A DNA stretch of 9,191 bases from Hyphomicrobiales bacterium (GTDB lineage: Bacteria; Pseudomonadota; Alphaproteobacteria; Rhizobiales; Xanthobacteraceae): assembly GCA_016201085.1 (NCBI GenBank), contig JACQDO010000253.1:1-9191 (forward strand). Reading direction: 5' to 3'. Positions 1 through 6,213 of the stretch are shown here, one piece after another (position 1 is the stretch's first letter; each line of letters starts with the position of its first letter). The notes beneath the pieces were generated by a model. That model did no database searches. It saw only the letters and a program-made list of their open reading frames with translations, and had not been told where the DNA came from. The translations under genes were made by a program, and so were the position numbers.

Positions 1-1175
1 AAGAGTCAATGCCACCTGGCAAAACAATGCCTGGCATGGAGATGCCGAAACCAGCCGACGCATTAACGGCGCCGGGCACACCGACGGGATATGTTGAAAT
101 CGGCACATCCCAAGAAGTACAGCAACGGATCGGGGTCATGCTGGGAAGCGCGGAGGAGGCTCCGCTGATAATGACCGTCCGCACAGTGGGGATTGTGCGT
201 CCCAATGAGACCAAGGTCGCCCACATTCACCTGAAAACCGAAGGCTGGGTCGAGAAGCTGTTCGTCTCCTTCACCGGCCAGAAGGTTAAGGCTGGCGACC
301 CGATGCTCTCGATCTACAGTCCGGCATTCTACGCTGCACAGCGTGAGTACCTGTCGACTTTGCGAACTGCCAGACTAGGAGATCAGCAAGCCGTGGCGGA
401 AACCGCCCGTCAGCGGCTTACGCTGTGGGATGTGCCTCAGGATGAAATCGAGACGTTGGAAAAAACCGGGCAACCGAACAAGTCGCTGATCTTACGGAGC
501 CTGATTTCAGGGACGGTATTGGAGAAAAAGGCGTTCGAAGGCCAGTACGTCATGCCCCAGGGCGAACTATATGTGGTCGCCGACCTCTCGACGGTATGGT
601 TGCAAGCCAAAATCTTTGAATATGAATTGCCGCACATCAACGTCGGAATGCCGGCAACGGTGACATTTCCGGCGCTGCCAATGCGAAAGTTCACCGGGAA
701 AGTTGTTTTCATCGATCCGGTTGTGGATGAGATGTCCAGGACGGTGCAGGTGCGTGTTGAACTGCCCAATCCCGACGGCGAATTCAAGCCGGGTATGTTT
801 GGCAATATCGTGATTACCGATGCGATGGGTATCGGCTTGACCGTTCCAACATCCGCGGTCATCCGTACCGGCGAGCGCGACATCGTTTTTCGCGCCCTCT
901 CCGCGGATCGCTTCGTGCCGGTGCAAGTAAAGATCAATCCCTTGCAGTTCGGGGATCGCTTCCAGATTCTCGATGGTCTGAAAGCCGGGGACAAAGTCGT
1001 CACTTCCGCCAACTTCCTTATCGACTCCGAAAGTCGGTTGCAGGCGGGCGGCGGGAGCATGGCGGGCATGCCCGGCATGGGCGGGACATCGGGTGACAAG
1101 ACCCCCGCCGCGAAGCAGGAGGACAAGAATGAAACACCAAAGCAAGGCGGGGGCCATTCCGGCGCAAAACACTGA
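1..1175 (+). CDS. cusB: CusB-type periplasmic adaptor of a copper/silver RND efflux system, 5'-partial
   Basis: Membrane-fusion (adaptor) subunit of a heavy-metal RND tripartite pump; such proteins link the inner-membrane pump to the outer-membrane channel and, in CusB, pass Cu(I)/Ag(I) to the pump. The frame is open to the left edge (GAG TCA precede the ATG at 9), no signal peptide is present, and the first visible residues already match the metal-binding N-terminus of mature CusB. The gene therefore very likely starts outside the window, and the ATG at 9 is internal. Numbering from that ATG (388 residues): MPGMEM at 7-12 aligns with the E. coli CusB segment holding Met64 and Met66. The first lipoyl half lies around 72-105, a short alpha-hairpin around 106-150, the second lipoyl half around 158-195, and the beta-barrel and membrane-proximal domains at about 196-340. 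The last 40 residues are a low-complexity tail rich in Gly, Met and Lys, with two His near the end. The pump gene follows after 62 bases. Confidence 0.9.
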   Translation, partial: ESMPPGKTMPGMEMPKPADALTAPGTPTGYVEIGTSQEVQQRIGVMLGSAEEAPLIMTVRTVGIVRPNETKVAHIHLKTEGWVEKLFVSFTGQKVKAGDPMLSIYSPAFYAAQREYLSTLRTARLGDQQAVAETARQRLTLWDVPQDEIETLEKTGQPNKSLILRSLISGTVLEKKAFEGQYVMPQGELYVVADLSTVWLQAKIFEYELPHINVGMPATVTFPALPMRKFTGKVVFIDPVVDEMSRTVQVRVELPNPDGEFKPGMFGNIVITDAMGIGLTVPTSAVIRTGERDIVFRALSADRFVPVQVKINPLQFGDRFQILDGLKAGDKVVTSANFLIDSESRLQAGGGSMAGMPGMGGTSGDKTPAAKQEDKNETPKQGGGHSGAKH

Positions 1176-1237
1176 AGCTTTGTCGCGAGCCCGCTGACGC
1201 TTCCTCGTATCCGCACAATCACTACTGAAGGCCATTC

Positions 1238-1999
1238 ATGATCGCCCGAATCATTGAATTCAGCGCTCGCAATATCTTCCTCATGGTACTGCTGGTCGTT
1301 GGCATCATCGGTAGCGGGCTTTGGGCTGTCTATAATACGCCGCTCGACGCGATTCCCGACCTTTCGGAGGTGCAGGTGATCGTCTCCACCGGCTGGGAAG
1401 ACCGCAGTCCGAATATCATCGAAGACCAAATCACATATCCTATCGTAACGCAGCTTCTTTCCGCCCCCAAGGTCAAGGCGGTGCGTGCCAGCAGCTTCTA
1501 CGGCGAGTCTCTGGTTTACGTCATCTTCGAGGATGGCACGGACCTCTATTGGGCGCGCAGCCGCGTGTTGGAGTACCTCAGCGGCATGGCCGGCAAGCTG
1601 CCGCAGGGCGTCTCGCCGAAGCTGGGTCCAGACGCATCGGGGGTCGGCTGGGCTCTAGAATATGCTCTGATCGATAAGACCGGAAAACACTCGTTAGCCG
1701 ATCTTCGGACGCTTCAGGACTGGCAGGTCCAATACCAACTACGAACCGTACCAGGCGTGGCGGAAGTCGCTCCGGTCGGAGGCTTCGTGCGGCAGTATCA
1801 GGTCACAATCGACCCCGATAAGCTGCTGGCCTACAAGATCCCTATCAATAAGGTCGTCGAACAAATTCGCCGGGGCAATCAAGAGGTAGGCGGACGGGTA
1901 TTGGAGTTCACCGGCAAAGAGTACATGGTGCGCGGCAGAGGCTACATTCAAAAGCCCGCTGATATCGAGAATATCGCTGTAGGGGCGCAGTTCGACTGA
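1238..1999 (+). CDS. N-terminal fragment of CusA (253 aa) ending at the premature TGA
   Basis: This is what would be translated without readthrough. It holds TM1 (about residues 13-32), the conserved PDLSEVQVIV segment just after it, and most of the first periplasmic porter region, including the CusA-typical SFYGESLVYVIFEDGTDLYW stretch. It ends inside that periplasmic domain and lacks TM2 onward, the TM4 Asp, all three metal-binding methionines and the docking regions, so it cannot pump by itself. Ribosome binding is by GAAGG before ATG 1238. Confidence 0.7.
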   Translation: MIARIIEFSARNIFLMVLLVVGIIGSGLWAVYNTPLDAIPDLSEVQVIVSTGWEDRSPNIIEDQITYPIVTQLLSAPKVKAVRASSFYGESLVYVIFEDGTDLYWARSRVLEYLSGMAGKLPQGVSPKLGPDASGVGWALEYALIDKTGKHSLADLRTLQDWQVQYQLRTVPGVAEVAPVGGFVRQYQVTIDPDKLLAYKIPINKVVEQIRRGNQEVGGRVLEFTGKEYMVRGRGYIQKPADIENIAVGAQFD

Positions 2000-2059
2000 A
2001 CTCCAATTCTCGTCCGGAATGTCGGCACCGTCCAGATCGGGCCGGACATTCGCCGCGGT

Positions 2060-4396
2060 GTGGTGGATTTCAATGGGATGGGCGATGCCGCGGGAGGCAT
2101 CGTCGTCGTTCGCTTCGGCGAGAGCGTCTATGACGTGTTGAATCGCGTCAAGGAACTCATCAAGGAAAAGGTTCAGCCAGCGCTGCCCGAAGGGGTGGAA
2201 CTGGTCGTCACCTACGACCGCTCGACGCTTATAAAGCATTCGGTGGAGACGCTGAGCGAGAAGCTCATCGAGGAAAGTATCATCGTCAGTCTGGTCTGCA
2301 TCGTGTTCTTATTCCACGTCCGCAGCGCTCTGGTCGCCATCATCACACTGCCTTTGGCGGTCCTGATGGCGATGGCAGCAATGCAGTGGATCGGGCTGAG
2401 CAGCAATATCATGAGCTTAGGCGGCATTGCCATTGCCGTCGGGGCAATGGTGGATGCGGCCATCGTGATGATCGAAAATGCACTCAAACACCTTGAGCAT
2501 GAGCAGAGCAAGCCACCGGAGCAGCGCCGCCCCCGCCTGGAAGTTCTCATCGAAGCCGGACGGGAGGTAGGGCCATCGCTGTTCTTCTCGCTTTTGATCA
2601 TCACCGTCAGTTTTCTGCCGGTGTTTGCCCTTCAGGACCAGGAAGGCCGGTTGTTCAAGCCGCTCGCGTACACCAAGTCGTTCAGCATGGGCTTTGCGGC
2701 ACTCCTGTCGATTACCGTCACGCAGCTCCTCATGATGCTGCTGATCCGGGGCAAGATTTTGCCCGAGGAAAAGAATCCAGTCAATCGATTCCTGGTCTGG
2801 ATCTATCTCCCGATTGCCAAGCTGGTGTTGAAGCAGCGTTACGTGATGGTCGCCATCGCCGTTTTCGCCACTGCCGCCATCATACCGATCTACTCCCGCC
2901 TGGGCAGCGAATTCATGCCGCCGCTCTGGGAGGAAACGATACTTTACATGCCCGCGACACTGCCCGGGTCTTCGATCCAGACCATGAAGCAGTTGATCCA
3001 GGAGCAGGACAAAATTTTGATGGACTTCCCCGAAGTCGCCAGCGTCTTCGCTAAATCCGGGCGAGCTGAGAGCGCCACTGACCCCGCGCCGCTGGAAATG
3101 GTCGAGACGGTCATCAACCTCAAGCCGCCGGATCAGTGGCGGAAGGGCATGACTCCCGACAAGCTGATCGGGGAGATGGACCGGGCGCTGAAAACGAAAC
3201 TGATCGGATCATCCAACAGTTGGACCATGCCGATCAAGGCGCGCATAGACATGCTCTCCACCGGCATACGCACTCCTATTGGAGTAAAAGTATTCGGACC
3301 CGATCTCGCGGAAATAGGGAAGATACTGTCGCAGGTGGAAGATACCGTGCGCACCGTTCGCGGTACGCGAAGCGCCTTCGCCGAACGCGTGAGTCAGGGC
3401 TACTACTTGGACTTCGACATTAACCGCGAAGCCATTGCCCGTTATGGGCTGTCGGTCATGGACGTGCAGGAAGTTATCCAGGCGGCTGTAGGCGGCGCCA
3501 ACGTCACGCAGACGATCGAAGGCCGCCAGCGTTACCCAGTGAACGTCCGTTATGGACGTGAACTGCGGGATAGTCCAGAGAAGTTGCGGCGGGTGCTGGT
3601 TGCCACGTCCACTGGCGTTCAAGTGCCTTTGGGGGAACTCGCCGAGCTGCGTTTCGTGGATGGCCCCACCTTGATCAAGAGCGAAGCGGCGCAGCTCGTG
3701 GGCTATGTCTATGTGGACATCGTCGATCGCGATACCGGTAGTTACATGGATGACGCTCGCAAGGCAGTTGCCGATATGGTGAAGCTGCCTGCCGGCTACA
3801 GGCTGGAGTGGAGCGGCTCGTTTGAGGGAATGCAGCGCGCCGGGCGTCGCCTGATGTACGTCATTCCCATCACACTCGCTCTCATCACTGTGCTGCTCTA
3901 CCTCAATGCGCGTTCGCTGGCCAAAGTGCTGATTGTGCTGGTTTCCGTGCCTTTTTCTCTGGTCGGTGCGTTCCTGCTGTTATGGCTGCTAGGCTATAAT
4001 CTCAGCGTGGGCGTCTGGGTGGGGATCATCGCCTTGGCCGGCGTTGATGCTGAAATTGGCATAGTGATGCTGCTGTATTTGGACTTGGCCTATGAACGCT
4101 GGAAGCGGGAAGGCCGAATGAACAGCATTGGCGATCTGGAGGCCGCCGTCATAGAAGGTGCCGTCCAGCGCGTTCGGCCTCAGATAATGACGGTTCTCGC
4201 GATCCTCATGGGTCTCTTGCCCATCATGTGGTCGAGCGGAACCGGCTCTGACGTGATGAAGCGCATCGCTGCCCCAATGGTGGGCGGAATTGTCACGACC
4301 TTCATATTGGGGTTGCTGATCTATCCGGCCATCTATGTCATCTGGAAATGGTGGAGCGAAGTAAGGCACAGTCACAAGATCAAAGGAGCGGTTTGA
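2060..4396 (+). CDS. C-terminal fragment of CusA (open frame, GTG first possible start)
   Basis: The frame resumes directly after the TGA (codon 2000 on). The first possible start is GTG 2060, then ATG 2078. Neither has a convincing Shine-Dalgarno sequence, so independent translation is unlikely. The fragment would lack TM1 and the first ~275 residues. It contains TM2-TM12, the TM4 relay Asp (residue 132 of this fragment), the Met triad (297, 347, 398), the TM10 Glu (665) in GVDAEIGIVM, and the RVRPQIMT motif with Gln708 where E. coli CusA has Lys984. The C-terminus ends normally with a short charged cytoplasmic tail. Codon pattern and conservation show no decay beyond the single stop. Confidence 0.65.
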   Translation: MVDFNGMGDAAGGIVVVRFGESVYDVLNRVKELIKEKVQPALPEGVELVVTYDRSTLIKHSVETLSEKLIEESIIVSLVCIVFLFHVRSALVAIITLPLAVLMAMAAMQWIGLSSNIMSLGGIAIAVGAMVDAAIVMIENALKHLEHEQSKPPEQRRPRLEVLIEAGREVGPSLFFSLLIITVSFLPVFALQDQEGRLFKPLAYTKSFSMGFAALLSITVTQLLMMLLIRGKILPEEKNPVNRFLVWIYLPIAKLVLKQRYVMVAIAVFATAAIIPIYSRLGSEFMPPLWEETILYMPATLPGSSIQTMKQLIQEQDKILMDFPEVASVFAKSGRAESATDPAPLEMVETVINLKPPDQWRKGMTPDKLIGEMDRALKTKLIGSSNSWTMPIKARIDMLSTGIRTPIGVKVFGPDLAEIGKILSQVEDTVRTVRGTRSAFAERVSQGYYLDFDINREAIARYGLSVMDVQEVIQAAVGGANVTQTIEGRQRYPVNVRYGRELRDSPEKLRRVLVATSTGVQVPLGELAELRFVDGPTLIKSEAAQLVGYVYVDIVDRDTGSYMDDARKAVADMVKLPAGYRLEWSGSFEGMQRAGRRLMYVIPITLALITVLLYLNARSLAKVLIVLVSVPFSLVGAFLLLWLLGYNLSVGVWVGIIALAGVDAEIGIVMLLYLDLAYERWKREGRMNSIGDLEAAVIEGAVQRVRPQIMTVLAILMGLLPIMWSSGTGSDVMKRIAAPMVGGIVTTFILGLLIYPAIYVIWKWWSEVRHSHKIKGAV

Positions 4397-4407
4397 AATT
4401 TGAAGGG

Positions 4408-4435
4408 GGCGGAACTGCTGAGTTCTTTATCCGCC
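4408..4435. repeat. Inverted repeat just after the cusA stop
   Basis: Arms GGCGGA (4408-4413) and TCCGCC (4430-4435), with an inner pairing ACT/AGT. RNA from either strand could fold. No T-run follows on the + strand, so it is not a textbook terminator. It may stabilise the 3' end of the cus transcript or be incidental. Confidence 0.35.
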
Positions 4436-4463
4436 ATCGTCAGGTTTCCGAATGCCAAAATAT

Positions 4464-4583
4464 TCAATTCCACAAGCACGTTAAAGGACCAGCAGCAAGC
4501 TTAGAACCAAATGGCACAACGGTATCGCCGTCGTAAAGCACGACACCATAGGCGAATTCAATTAAGAATACGATATCCGGCGA
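4464..4583 (-). pseudogene. Possible C-terminal remnant of a DUF4143-type ATP-binding protein
   Basis: On the minus strand about 39 codons are open between two stops. They include FAYGVVLYDGDTVVPFG and end with PLTCLWN and a TGA at 4464-4466. The pattern GVVLY-DG-xxVPFG-xxLxAxPLxxLW resembles the very end of AAA-type ATP-binding proteins with a C-terminal DUF4143 domain, many of which end in an 'xxALW' motif. The rest of such a protein (about 350 residues) is missing. The similarity stops near 4560, where the iterated repeats begin, suggesting the gene was cut there by an insertion or deletion. The assignment rests on remembered family patterns over a short stretch. A chance open frame is possible. 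Confidence 0.35.
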
Positions 4584-4618
4584 TTAGGAATCAACAGTCC
4601 GGCAATTAGGAGTAACAT
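4549..4618 (-). repeat. Iterated ~20-bp direct repeats, IS21-like terminal region
   Basis: Two clear copies lie 22 bases apart: 4576-4595 (TCCGGCGATTAGGAATCAAC) and 4598-4616 (TCCGGCAATTAGGAGTAAC). A degenerate third copy lies at about 4550-4573 (GGCGAATT..ATTAAGAATACGA). Read on the minus strand they become TGTTACTCCTAATTGCCGGA and TGTTGATTCCTAATCGCCGGA, beginning with TGTT. Several imperfect repeats of about 20 bp next to a TGT tip are characteristic of IS21-family ends, which carry multiple transposase sites. No istA or istB coding sequence is present, so at most an end fragment survives. The family assignment is inference. Confidence 0.45.
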
Positions 4619-4670
4619 TCGGCCGAGATCGTTAGCGAGGCCCTGCGAGGCCTAGCCGGCATCCCGAACA

Positions 4671-4699
4671 GCTGGGCGGCTACCGTCGCAGCTTTTTTT
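4671..4699 (+). terminator. Probable rho-independent terminator downstream of cusA
   Basis: Hairpin 4671-4692: stem GCGGC/GTCGC around loop TACC, extended by GCT/AGC with a two-base bulge, followed directly by seven T (4693-4699). It is placed and oriented to end + strand transcripts from the cus genes before they run antisense into the tRNA. It lies 275 bases past the cusA stop, so other debris is transcribed first. Confidence 0.5.
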
Positions 4700-4766
4700 C
4701 TACGCGGCAAAGATTGATCAGCGATGCGACGCTAAAGCTTCGGCAGAATATGTCGGAATACAATCC

Positions 4767-4851
4767 TGGTGCCCCTGGCCGGACTCGAACCAGCACGTAT
4801 TTCTACACCTGATTTTGAGTCAGGCGCGTCTACCAATTCCGCCACAGGGGC
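4767..4851 (-). tRNA. tRNA-Leu, anticodon CAA
   Basis: The minus strand folds into a complete class II tRNA. The acceptor stem is GCCCCTG (4845-4851) with CAGGGGC (4771-4777), followed by discriminator A and an encoded CCA (4767-4769). The anticodon stem CCTGA/TCAGG holds the loop CTCAAAA, giving anticodon CAA (complement of 4815-4817), which reads UUG. A long variable arm with a GTA/TAC stem and a T-arm with TTCGAGT loop follow. Length is 85 nt including CCA. Its 3' end points to the copper locus; tRNA 3' ends are common integration targets of genomic islands. Confidence 0.96.
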
Positions 4852-4873
4852 ACTCTTGCGCGTTGGCGCGCGG

Positions 4874-4901
4874 ACTATAGCGGCGCAAAAGCAAGGGTCA
4901 A
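4874..4901 (-). promoter_or_regulatory. Sigma-70-type promoter of tRNA-Leu
   Basis: On the minus strand, TTGACC (complement of 4896-4901) and TATAGT (complement of 4874-4879) are separated by 16 bases. The expected transcription start is near 4867, about 16 bases before the mature tRNA 5' end at 4851. Good matches to both boxes and ideal placement make this a strong call. Confidence 0.75.
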
Positions 4902-4963
4902 CGGCCACCGCCAGCGACTTTTTGCGCCTGGATATGGCGCTTTCGAGGCCGCCCCGGCGCGCC

Positions 4964-4969
4964 TATGAT
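4964..4969 (+). promoter_or_regulatory. Candidate -10 box for the DUF6494 gene
   Basis: TATGAT at 4964-4969 would place a transcription start near 4976, about 33 bases before ATG 5009. The hexamer 17 bases upstream (TTTCGA, 4941-4946) is a poor -35. The call is tentative. Confidence 0.3.
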
Positions 4970-5008
4970 CCGCCCTCGAAGAATCATCGTTTATCGGAGC
5001 GCCTCAAG

Positions 5009-5215
5009 ATGAATGAAGAAGCCCTCAATATGTCGCTGCGCAAATTCCTTAAGGTCGTGGGCGTGACCTCGCAGCAGGAAATCGAAAAAGCCGTGCGCGC
5101 CGCGGTTGCCGACGGTCGGCTGAAGGGCGTCGCGACGCTCGACGCGCAGATGGTGCTCACCATCGGCAAGATCGCCCTCACCCACAAGATCGACGGCACC
5201 ATCGAGCTGGCATAG
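5009..5215 (+). CDS. Small DUF6494 family protein (68 aa)
   Basis: The sequence from ATG 5009 begins MNEEALNMSLRKFLKVVGVT and ends in THKIDGTIELA, which I recognise as the DUF6494 family of short soluble proteins, common in Proteobacteria and of unknown function. The first half is predicted helical (RKFLK, QQEIEKAVRAAV); the second half looks like beta strands (ATLDAQMVLTIGKIALTHKIDG). There is no signal peptide, membrane segment or catalytic motif. The start is set by GGAG at 4996-4999, nine bases before ATG, and by family length. The frame is open further upstream through the tRNA, but that part is tRNA complement, not protein. Its TAG lies 4 bases from the end of the convergent substrate-binding protein gene. 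Confidence 0.85.
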   Translation: MNEEALNMSLRKFLKVVGVTSQQEIEKAVRAAVADGRLKGVATLDAQMVLTIGKIALTHKIDGTIELA

Positions 5216-5219
5216 GCCT

Positions 5220-6179
5220 TCACAGGCCGGCCAGCGCCTTCCGGTAGTAGGACAGATCGAGATATTTATCCGGCGCCGCCGGCGTGCCGCCCTCGAACTG
5301 GGCGCGCAGCTTGAGCACGTTCTTGACGCCGTCCATGTCGAGCGCGCCGTCGCGATGGAAGTCGTTCTTGGTGCTGTCGAACGCGGCGACTGCGATATCC
5401 TCCGGCAGTTTCAGCCGCTCGACCAGCAGCGCGATGACCTCGGCCTTGTTCTTCGGATCGAAGGCCCAGCGCCATCCTTCGACATAGGCTTGCAGATATT
5501 TGACCAGCGTATCGGCATTGGCCGCGCCCCACGCACGTAGCACGAATGCGGATGTGCCCTGATAAGCTCCAAGCGCCGCCGCCGCCGTGCCCATGTCCTT
5601 GAGGCCGACCTTCTCGCCGCGCGTCGAGAACGGCGGATTCATTATCGCGGCGATGTTGGCCTTGTCCTTGGTCATGGCCTCGAGCCGAAAGCCGGTGCCG
5701 CCTACCGACTTGACCTCATAGTCGCCCTTGTTGAGACCCTTCTGCCGCAGCATTTCGTAAAGCTGGAAGGCGTAGGCCGTGTTGAGCGCGTCGACCACCA
5801 CGGTCCTACCCTTGATGTCGGTAAGCTGCTTGATCTCCGGCTGCACCATCAGATGGTTGAAGCTGTTGTCGCCGCCGCCCACGACCGCGATATCGACATT
5901 GGCCTTGTCCTTGAGCGCAAAGGCATTATCGACCGCGGAATGGGCGATCTGGTAGCGGCCTTCGGCCAGCCCATTGCGCAGTTCGTCGGAGTTGGGCGTG
6001 AACTTGATGTCCACGGCCAGCCCGCGCTTGGCATAGAAGCCCTTCGCCTGCGCCGCGAACAGCGGCAGGTTCTGCACCCCAGGGAACACGATGACCGTGA
6101 GCTTGGCGTCTTCGGCGCGCGCCGGCGCATACGTGAAAGCAAACACCGCCAGAGCGGCGGCCAACAGACGTTTCATCAT
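5220..6179 (-). CDS. ABC transporter substrate-binding protein, NMT1/THI5-like (SsuA/TauA type)
   Basis: Periplasmic solute-binding protein of 319 residues. Residues 1-22 form a signal peptide (MMKRLL, hydrophobic core, APARA cut before EDAK). The mature part shows the NMT1/THI5 fold: strand LTVIVFPG at 27-34, then helix PLFAAQAKGFYAKRGLAVDI, which is typical of the family; a second lobe follows from about 120 (IKGRTVVVD). These proteins bring sulfonates, nitriles, pyrimidine precursors or aromatic acids to ABC importers; the ligand cannot be read from sequence. The start is one of two adjacent ATGs at 6179 and 6176: GGGAGGA (6184-6190) is 4 bases before the first and 7 before the second, so the second is equally likely. 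The gene begins 34 bases after the dehydrogenase stop, so both are probably co-transcribed. No permease or ATPase gene is next to it; downstream is the convergent DUF6494 gene. Confidence 0.85.
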   Translation of the reverse strand: MMKRLLAAALAVFAFTYAPARAEDAKLTVIVFPGVQNLPLFAAQAKGFYAKRGLAVDIKFTPNSDELRNGLAEGRYQIAHSAVDNAFALKDKANVDIAVVGGGDNSFNHLMVQPEIKQLTDIKGRTVVVDALNTAYAFQLYEMLRQKGLNKGDYEVKSVGGTGFRLEAMTKDKANIAAIMNPPFSTRGEKVGLKDMGTAAAALGAYQGTSAFVLRAWGAANADTLVKYLQAYVEGWRWAFDPKNKAEVIALLVERLKLPEDIAVAAFDSTKNDFHRDGALDMDGVKNVLKLRAQFEGGTPAAPDKYLDLSYYRKALAGL

Positions 6180-6213
6180 GGCGTCCTCCCGGACTTTCGT
6201 GTTCTTTATTCGA

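Larger units (their letters stand above)
1238..4396 (+). pseudogene. cusA: cusA-type Cu(I)/Ag(I) RND efflux pump gene interrupted by one in-frame TGA
   Basis: Heavy-metal (HME) RND pump, inner membrane, proton-driven. The whole span is one reading frame of 1052 codons, the family's usual length of about 1050, broken only by TGA at 1997-1999 (codon 254). Before the stop the protein reads GAQFD and after it TPILVRNVG; CusA homologues have Gly-Thr-Pro at this point, so GGA to TGA is the simplest explanation. Key sites in full-frame numbering: TM4 motif GAMVDAAIVMIEN with Asp406 (E. coli Asp405); periplasmic methionines Met571, Met621 and Met672, matching E. coli Met573, Met623 and Met672; Glu939, same number as in E. 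coli. The residue matching Lys984 is Gln982. The start is ATG 1238, with GAAGG 7 bases upstream. No other lesion was found, so the stop is recent or a sequence error. The copper/silver assignment follows from the TM4 signature and Met triad. Confidence 0.85.
4397..4766. other. Gene-free junction between the copper locus and tRNA-Leu
   Basis: This 370-base stretch contains no intact gene. From left to right it holds a hairpin (4408-4435), a possible ATPase tail on the minus strand, iterated repeats (4549-4618), a small inverted repeat AGGCC/GGCCT near 4638-4653, a T-run terminator (4671-4699), and about 65 bases of unrecognised AT-richer sequence up to the tRNA CCA end. A + strand open stretch 4348-4536 overlaps the end of cusA in another frame and has no family features. 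The mixture suggests repeated insertion and deletion at this site. Confidence 0.5.

Noticed and set aside
437..1429. Minus-strand frames opposite cusB and cusA
   Set aside because: They lie antisense to strong family matches, have no ribosome site or motif, and show composition expected of shadows.
1997..2078. Programmed readthrough, selenocysteine or reinitiation at the cusA TGA
   Set aside because: Homologues have Gly here, not Cys or Sec; I see no clear SECIS-like hairpin just after the codon; neither GTG 2060 nor ATG 2078 has a ribosome-binding site. A plain nonsense change or base error is simpler.
4348..4536. 62-codon + strand frame after cusA
   Set aside because: It starts inside cusA in another frame, has no good ribosome site and no recognisable features; the minus strand is the more plausible coding side here.
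4622..4717. Short + strand open stretch AEIVSEALRGLAGIP up to a stop at 4715
   Set aside because: About 32 codons with a stop just upstream, overlapping the terminator hairpin; no family recognised, so not called as a gene remnant.
4769..5008. N-terminal extension of the DUF6494 protein beginning MPLAGLEPARISTPD
   Set aside because: This is the complement of tRNA-Leu read as protein, a common annotation artefact; family length and the ribosome site support ATG 5009.
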